Below, piece by piece: positions 13,434-17,578 of a DNA stretch of 17,578 bases. Origin of the DNA: an uncultured Actinomycetes bacterium. Its GTDB lineage: Bacteria; Actinomycetota; Thermoleophilia; Solirubrobacterales; Thermoleophilaceae. A program made the translations under genes and the position numbers. The notes under the pieces are model-generated. The model was given only the letters and a program-made list of their open reading frames with translations, was not told the origin of the DNA and searched no databases. The stretch lies in the NCBI GenBank assembly GCA_946481495.1, contig CAMLNW010000023.1, positions 1 to 17,578 of the forward strand, given 5' to 3'. Numbering within the stretch: position 1 is the first letter of the stretch; every line of letters begins with the position of its first letter.

Positions 13434-14278
13434 GCGCCGCTCCCGGGGGTCTCGCGCGGCTTGCGCCTGAATACGCGTCGCGCCCGCGTCTCGAGTCGGT
13501 CGTCGATCTTGCGCGAGCGCGTGCGTACCCCGCCGGCGACCTCGTCGGCGAAGCCGAGGCTCTGGCGTTGGATCGCCTCGGCGACCGCCGGGCTGCGGGC
13601 GATCTCGTCGACCATCAGCCACAGCTCGTCGGTCTGCAGCAGCCGCTCGACGGCCTCCTCGAGCAACCGGCTCTCGATCACGCGGACAACGAGCTTCTCC
13701 ATCGCTGCGCTGTCGAGCGCCGACTCGACTACGCGCTCCAGCTCCGGGCCCTCGAGCACGCGCGCGACCGTTTGGTCGAGCACGCCGTCGGCAAGCAATC
13801 GGTCGGCGACGCGGCGCGGCACGTCGGCCGCCTGCGCCCGCTCGAGCACCGCGTCGACCGTCTCGCCCGGCAGCAGCTCGTCGGCGACCCGCTCCAGCAC
13901 CGCATACTGGGCGACGTTGCGCGAGGCGGTCTCGACCAGCGGCCCTGACAGCGCGCGCTCCACCGTCTGCCGCGCGAGCGGGCTCGCAAGCACGCGGTCG
14001 ATGACCTCGCCGGCGAGCGGCGATGCCAGCAGCGCGTCGACGGTCGCCAGCGTCGCGGCGTCGACGCCGCTCACGACCGCGCCGCGCAGCTCGCGCTCGG
14101 CGCGCCGCCCGAGCTCGACACCCGCCACGATCGGCCGCGCCGCCACGCCGACCAGCGCCTCGCCCAAGCCGAACAGGCCCGAGCGACGCCCACGCGCGCC
14201 GTTGTTCGAGTCGCTTATCACCGGTAGGAGCTCCAAAGCCTCACCTGAAGGCTCGCACGCCACCCGGTCGCTGTCCAT
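13430..14278 (-). CDS. Helical-repeat protein in operon with the RDD protein
   Basis: This 282-residue protein is built of imperfect helical repeats in which a hydrophobic/charged helix alternates with a short ASPL-type turn: LLASPLAGEVIDRVL, LASPLARQTVERAL, LSGPLVETAS, then further units with LLADGVLDQTVARVLEG and LVVRVIESRLLEEAVERLL. No catalytic motif or signal peptide is visible; the C-terminus is strongly basic. The repeats suggest a scaffold or membrane-surface protein acting with the RDD partner, since the two genes overlap by 4 nt. I recognise the arrangement from other Solirubrobacterales but know no function. ATG 14278 is 28 bp from the divergent flavoprotein gene. Confidence 0.7.
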   Translation of the reverse strand: MDSDRVACEPSGEALELLPVISDSNNGARGRRSGLFGLGEALVGVAARPIVAGVELGRRAERELRGAVVSGVDAATLATVDALLASPLAGEVIDRVLASPLARQTVERALSGPLVETASRNVAQYAVLERVADELLPGETVDAVLERAQAADVPRRVADRLLADGVLDQTVARVLEGPELERVVESALDSAAMEKLVVRVIESRLLEEAVERLLQTDELWLMVDEIARSPAVAEAIQRQSLGFADEVAGGVRTRSRKIDDRLETRARRVFRRKPRETPGSGA

Positions 14279-14294
14279 CGCGGCTGCCGCCGTT

Positions 14295-14300
14295 TAGCAT
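14295..14300 (+). promoter_or_regulatory. Leaderless-type -10 box (TAGCAT) for the flavoprotein gene
   Basis: TAGCAT fits TANNNT and ends 6 nt before the ATG at 14307, so transcription would start at the start codon. The whole divergent spacer is only 28 bp, leaving no room for a normal 5' untranslated region on either side. Confidence 0.55.
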
Positions 14301-14306
14301 CGCCGC

Positions 14307-15443
14307 ATGAGCAAGCGCGTAGTGATTCTCGGGGCAGGGTTCGGCGGACTCGAGCTGAGCACGATGTTGTCGGAGGCGTTGGGCGACGAGGTCGCAGTGA
14401 CGCTGATCGACAAGACCGACACGTTCGTCTTCGGCCTCTCGACGCTCGACGCGATGTTCCGCCGGACGACCCCGGACGCCGTGCGGATGCGCTACCGCGA
14501 CATCGCGAAGCCGGGGGTGACCTTCCTCCAGGAGACCGTCACCGCGATCGATCCCGAGGCACGGCGCGTCACCACCGACGCGGGTGTCCACGAGGCCGAC
14601 GTGCTCGTCGTCGCGCTCGGGGCTGACTACGACGTCGCCGCGACGCCCGCACTCGCCGAGGGCGGCAACGAGTTCTACTCCGTGGCGGGCGCCGAGCGGC
14701 TCGCCGAGATCGTCCCGGCGTTTTCCTCCGGCAACGTCGTGATCGGCGTCGCCGACGCGCCGTTCAAGTGCCCGCCCGCGCCGAGCGAGTGCGCGCTGCT
14801 GCTGCACGACGAGCTGGTCGCGCGCGGTGTCCGCGACGACTGCCGGATCACCTTCGTGCTGCCGCTCGGTACGCCGGTGCCGCCGTCGCCCGAGACCTCC
14901 GCGGCGCTGCTTGCGGAGTTCGCCGAGCGCGACATCGAGTTCGTTGGCGGTCGCCGCGTCGGCTCGCTCGACCCCGCCCGCAAGGTCGCCCTGCTCGACG
15001 ATGGCAGCGAGCTGCCCTACGACCTCTTCCTCGGCGTGCCCAAGCACCGCGCCCCAGACGTCGTGATCGACGCCGGCATGACCGAGAACGGCTACGTGCC
15101 GGTCGACTCGGCCACGCTCCAAACGCGCTTCCCGGGCGTCTATGCGGTCGGCGACGTCGCGACCGCCGGCGTCCCGAAGGCCGGCGTCTTCGCCGAGGGC
15201 GCCGCCCGTGTCGTCGCCCGCAACCTGATCGCCGAGTGGGCCGACGGCGACCGTCCCGGCCCCTACGACGGGCGCGGCTCCTGCTACATCGAGTTCGGCA
15301 AGGGCCGCGTCGGTCGCGTCGACATCGACTTCCTCTCAGGCCCCTCCAAGACGGGCGTCTTCAATGCCCCCTCCGCCGACCTCGTCGCCGAGAAGGACCA
15401 CTTCGGCTCCAGCCGCCGCGCCCGCTGGGGCTTCGGCGGCTGA
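14307..15443 (+). CDS. FAD-dependent pyridine-nucleotide oxidoreductase, sulfide:quinone reductase-like
   Basis: This 378-residue flavoprotein has an N-terminal dinucleotide-binding motif GAGFGGLE (9-16), the strand VTLIDKTDTFVF, and a second FAD motif FPGVYAVGDVA (275-285). The segment APFKCPPAPSECALLLHDEL (C155) matches sulfide:quinone reductase and flavocytochrome-c-sulfide-dehydrogenase-like enzymes. SQR needs further cysteines for its sulfur-bridged centre; only C155, C161, C179 and C326 are present, and their roles are uncertain. The C-terminal SGPSKTGVFNAPSADLV and RRARW tail is typical of a related actinobacterial group of unknown electron acceptor. It probably oxidises sulfide or a similar donor at the membrane surface, but an NADH dehydrogenase-like role cannot be excluded. 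Confidence 0.85.
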   Translation: MSKRVVILGAGFGGLELSTMLSEALGDEVAVTLIDKTDTFVFGLSTLDAMFRRTTPDAVRMRYRDIAKPGVTFLQETVTAIDPEARRVTTDAGVHEADVLVVALGADYDVAATPALAEGGNEFYSVAGAERLAEIVPAFSSGNVVIGVADAPFKCPPAPSECALLLHDELVARGVRDDCRITFVLPLGTPVPPSPETSAALLAEFAERDIEFVGGRRVGSLDPARKVALLDDGSELPYDLFLGVPKHRAPDVVIDAGMTENGYVPVDSATLQTRFPGVYAVGDVATAGVPKAGVFAEGAARVVARNLIAEWADGDRPGPYDGRGSCYIEFGKGRVGRVDIDFLSGPSKTGVFNAPSADLVAEKDHFGSSRRARWGFGG

Positions 15444-15447
15444 GTCC

Positions 15448-16119
15448 TCAGGGGCTCGGCACAGCCGTGTAGTTCAGCGAGGCTGTGTGGCTCACCGTGA
15501 CGCCGGTGACGACCGCGCAGCGGACGGCGATGTTGTAGGTGCCGGGCGGCTTCACGACCCATCCCGTCAGTGGGATCGCCACGTGGTAGTTGTTGGTGGC
15601 CGGGGTGTCGCCGAACGCATTCGGGCTGAACGTGGTCAGCCCGTTGTCGGGGCCTGTGCCGTCGCTGATGAACAGGTTGCAGCGCGTCCGCGTGACCACG
15701 GCTGGCCCGGAGGTCGCGTTGACGACGTCGGCGAAGCCGGTGGCCGTTATCCGCCCCTGCCACGGAAGGACGAGCTGGCCGGTTGTGGTCTCCGCCGCGG
15801 CGAGGTCGGTCATGCTGCCGGCGATCGGCCCGATCGTCCCGCTGTTGTCGTACGCCCCGCCGGTGAGCGACGGCCCCGGAACGCCCTGCGGTCCGGTCGG
15901 TCCGACGGCACCGCGCGGCCCGCGTGGGAGCTGGCCGCGCTTGAAGTCCTTCGCGAGCAGCGAGCGGTTCTTGACCTTGGGCGAGGTGATCGCATTGCGC
16001 GCGATCTGCTTGCCGGTGATCAGCTTCTTCACCGGGGCGGCCCAAGCGGGCGCCGTCAGCGCGGCGACCAGCGCGAGTACCGCAAGGACCATGGCTGGAG
16101 ACGGGCGTCGAGCGTTCAT
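15448..16119 (-). CDS. Secreted protein with a short collagen-like segment
   Basis: This 223-residue protein has a signal peptide (MNARRPSPAMVLAVLALVAA, cleavage near AWA-A, residue 27/28). Next comes a basic stretch of the TGKQIARNAITSPKVKNRSL type, six Gly-X-Y triplets (GPR GAV GPT GPQ GVP GPS, residues 67-84), and a beta-rich C-terminal domain with two cysteines. Six triplets are too few for a stable collagen helix by themselves but may extend with trimerisation of the C-terminal domain, as in C1q/TNF-like folds. The start is supported by GAGGG about 8 nt upstream. It converges on the flavoprotein gene with a 4-bp gap. Confidence 0.75.
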   Translation of the reverse strand: MNARRPSPAMVLAVLALVAALTAPAWAAPVKKLITGKQIARNAITSPKVKNRSLLAKDFKRGQLPRGPRGAVGPTGPQGVPGPSLTGGAYDNSGTIGPIAGSMTDLAAAETTTGQLVLPWQGRITATGFADVVNATSGPAVVTRTRCNLFISDGTGPDNGLTTFSPNAFGDTPATNNYHVAIPLTGWVVKPPGTYNIAVRCAVVTGVTVSHTASLNYTAVPSP

Positions 16120-16162
16120 GCCATGACCCTCGCGCAACGTGTGCTGGAATGCAACCCCAGGT

Positions 16163-16588
16163 ATGGAGGCCGCCGCAGTAGCGCAGCGTGAGCGCTGGAC
16201 GTTCGCGCAGAAGGCGATCGTCGTGCTGGCGATCCTGCAGCTCGCCTGGGCGACCGCGGGGCTGATCGCCGAGCCGAGCTTCTCGTTCGGCGGCGACGCG
16301 CCGACCGAGCAGGTGCTGTGGGTCGACTTCAACGGCGTCCACGCGGCCTCCGGCTTCCTGCTGTTCCTACCGGCGTTCTTCTTCGCGCTGCGGCCGAAGT
16401 GGGCGCTCGGCTACGCGATCTACGTCGCGGTCGCGCTCGTCGTCACCGGTATCTGGGCGCTGCTGTCGAGCGAGCCGGCCGGCGTCTTCACCTTTCCGAA
16501 CAACGAGACCGATGGCATCTTCCACATCGTCACCGGCGCGCTGTTCGGTCTCGTCGCCGCTGTCCAGCTCGTCCTGGACCGGCGTTGA
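16163..16588 (+). CDS. Small four-helix membrane protein, DUF4383-like
   Basis: This 141-residue protein has four predicted membrane helices (about 15-33, 54-74, 80-102 and 116-138). The segments DFNGVHAASGFLLFLPA and NNETDGIFHIVTGALFGLVA echo the repeated N-x-x-H / H-x-x-x-G pattern of DUF4383 membrane proteins. No function is known for that family. ATG 16163 is preferred over the in-frame GTG at 16139 because it starts 14 residues before the first helix; neither has a strong ribosome binding site. The 43-bp spacer separates it from the divergent collagen-like gene. Confidence 0.65.
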   Translation: MEAAAVAQRERWTFAQKAIVVLAILQLAWATAGLIAEPSFSFGGDAPTEQVLWVDFNGVHAASGFLLFLPAFFFALRPKWALGYAIYVAVALVVTGIWALLSSEPAGVFTFPNNETDGIFHIVTGALFGLVAAVQLVLDRR

Positions 16589-16594
16589 CGGCCG

Positions 16595-17260
16595 CTACGG
16601 AGTGCTGAACGTGCCGGCGACGCCCGGCTTGTAGGTGACGTCGCGTGTCGCGGTGCCGCTGCACGCTCCGCCGGCGCTGTGGCCCTGCTGGATGTTCGTC
16701 AACGTGACCTGTGCCTTGATCCGCTTGCCGGGGAGGAAGTTGCCGGACATCGAGCGCGAGAACGCGCCTGAGCCGTCGGAGCCGCTGAAGGCGCCGGTCT
16801 TGCGGTCGACCCTGCCCTCGTAGGACGTCCGGACGTCCTGGTCGCTCGGGACCTTTTCGCCCGGGTTGCCGAACGAGTCGCACTGCATCGAGCCAGCGGG
16901 CATCGTCAACCGCAGCGAGACGCCGTTGCCATCGCCGTAGCCGACGAGGATCTTCAGCTCGGTCGGGCCCGAGCCGCCGACGTAGACGCCGCCGCTGTTC
17001 GGGTCGTCGGGAACCAGCGGCGCTGCGGGCTTCTTCTTGCCGCCCTTCTTCTTGACGCACTTCGAGACGCGCTTGCCCTTCTTCGGGCCCTTGGTGACCT
17101 TGACCTGCTTGCGGACGTAGCCCTTCTTACAGCTCGCCTTCTTCTTTTTCTTGGCGACCGTCGCCTGATGTTCACCTGCTGAGTCACCACTTTGTCCGGT
17201 GGCGATACCGGGGACGGCCAGGGACAGGGCGATGAGGGCGGCGAGCGCGAGTCGGATCAT
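16595..17260 (-). CDS. Secreted lysine-rich hypothetical protein
   Basis: This 221-residue protein has a signal peptide (MIRLALAALIALSLAVPGIA, cleavage near residue 20-22). A strongly basic region follows (about 36-78) with KKKKKASCKKGYVRKQVKVT and two cysteines spaced 25 residues apart, then an acidic, glycine-rich beta-domain containing two more cysteines (MQCDSF and GACSGT). The CKKGYVRK pattern with a lysine tail is frequent in secreted proteins of Solirubrobacterales, perhaps binding cell-wall polymers; function is unknown. It converges on the DUF4383-like gene with a 6-bp gap. A TCTGAT box 6 nt before the ATG hints at leaderless initiation. Confidence 0.7.
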   Translation of the reverse strand: MIRLALAALIALSLAVPGIATGQSGDSAGEHQATVAKKKKKASCKKGYVRKQVKVTKGPKKGKRVSKCVKKKGGKKKPAAPLVPDDPNSGGVYVGGSGPTELKILVGYGDGNGVSLRLTMPAGSMQCDSFGNPGEKVPSDQDVRTSYEGRVDRKTGAFSGSDGSGAFSRSMSGNFLPGKRIKAQVTLTNIQQGHSAGGACSGTATRDVTYKPGVAGTFSTP

Positions 17261-17311
17261 CCGGGCATCAGATCACAAGGACGTGGGCCGGGCAAGCACA
17301 TCGAAGCGAAA

Positions 17312-17317
17312 TATGGT
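17312..17317 (+). promoter_or_regulatory. Leaderless-type -10 box (TATGGT) for the exonuclease III gene
   Basis: TATGGT fits TANNNT and ends 7 nt before the GTG at 17325, as at 2482-2487. It overlaps an in-frame ATG (17313), which is therefore unlikely to be transcribed as part of the message. Confidence 0.5.
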
Positions 17318-17324
17318 GCGGGTC

Positions 17325-17578
17325 GTGAAGCTCGTCTCGTGGAACGTCAACTCGCTCAAGGTGCGGCTGCCGCGCGTGTTGGAGCTGCTGGAACAGCACG
17401 CGCCCGACGTCGTCCTGCTGCAGGAGACGAAGTGCGCGCCGGACGCGTTCCCGGCGCTCGAGCTCGAGGCTGCCGGCTACCAGGCGGTCCACCACAGCGG
17501 CGGCCGCTGGGCCGGGGTGGCGATCCTCGCGCGCGAGGAGCCGGGCGACGTCGCGGTAGGACTGCCGGGCGAGCCGGC
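17325..17578 (+). CDS. xth: Exodeoxyribonuclease III, 5' part (runs off the window)
   Basis: The frame encodes VKLVSWNVNSLKVRLPRVLE followed by VVLLQETK and a GWR-like GGRWAGVAILAR segment, the start of an exonuclease III/AP endonuclease of the endonuclease-exonuclease-phosphatase family. The WNVNS asparagine and the QETK glutamate are metal-site residues. These enzymes cut abasic sites and remove 3' blocks in base excision repair. GTG 17325 is preferred to ATG 17313 because family members start directly with MK(L/I)xxWNVNS and because of the TATGGT box upstream. About 85 residues are visible; the rest, including the catalytic Asp/His region, is outside. Confidence 0.87.
   Translation, partial: MKLVSWNVNSLKVRLPRVLELLEQHAPDVVLLQETKCAPDAFPALELEAAGYQAVHHSGGRWAGVAILAREEPGDVAVGLPGEP

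Overview
The window looks like chromosome of a high-GC actinobacterium, most likely class Thermoleophilia (Solirubrobacter/Conexibacter/Patulibacter-like). This rests on strong G/C bias at third codon positions, frequent GTG starts, several starts that look leaderless (TANNNT box 6-7 nt before the start codon), and secreted protein types I associate with that group: a lysine-rich secreted protein, a short collagen-like secreted protein, and a helical-repeat protein coupled to an RDD membrane protein. The taxonomic call is inference; no rRNA is present.

Left flank (1-5234): a 3' gene scrap; a DrrA/DrrB-type ABC exporter pair with a 4-nt overlap; a NUDIX hydrolase of the ADP-sugar pyrophosphatase type; an AbrB-family membrane protein with a tiny basic ORF coupled to its stop codon; a FUSC-family membrane protein; and, on the minus strand, a small charged protein resembling Rv0909-type antitoxins. 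A tRNA-Arg(ACG) gene follows at 5235-5308.

Island (5267-9093): the last 42 nt of the tRNA-Arg gene are repeated exactly at 9052-9093. This is the hallmark of site-specific integration into a tRNA 3' end and marks a 3,785-bp island whose codon use looks different from the flanks. Its cargo is an MNT nucleotidyltransferase antitoxin starting 4 nt after the tRNA, a HEPN toxin gene with a 1-nt deletion, two small unknown ORFs, a GHKL-ATPase-like protein with a STAS-like (DUF4325) partner, an orphan DUF433-like antitoxin on the minus strand, and a winged-HTH gene also carrying a 1-nt deletion. A 330-bp non-coding right end holds a perfect 32-bp palindrome, a 19-bp hairpin and short direct repeats that look like integrase arm sites. 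I see no integrase, so the island is either a decaying remnant or a non-autonomous element mobilised in trans.

Right flank (9094-17578): an HPP-family membrane protein with two CBS domains (minus); a lactonase-like metallo-beta-lactamase-fold hydrolase (minus) divergent from a GlxA-like AraC regulator, with an operator-like cluster of TGTCCG sites between them; a secreted protein; an RDD/helical-repeat operon (minus) divergent from a sulfide:quinone-reductase-like flavoprotein; a collagen-like secreted protein (minus); a small DUF4383-like membrane protein; a lysine-rich secreted protein (minus); and the 5' part of an exonuclease III gene running off the window. Most convergent neighbours here are separated by only 0-11 bp. 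The flanks look like ordinary chromosome; the unusual biology is in the tRNA-Arg island.
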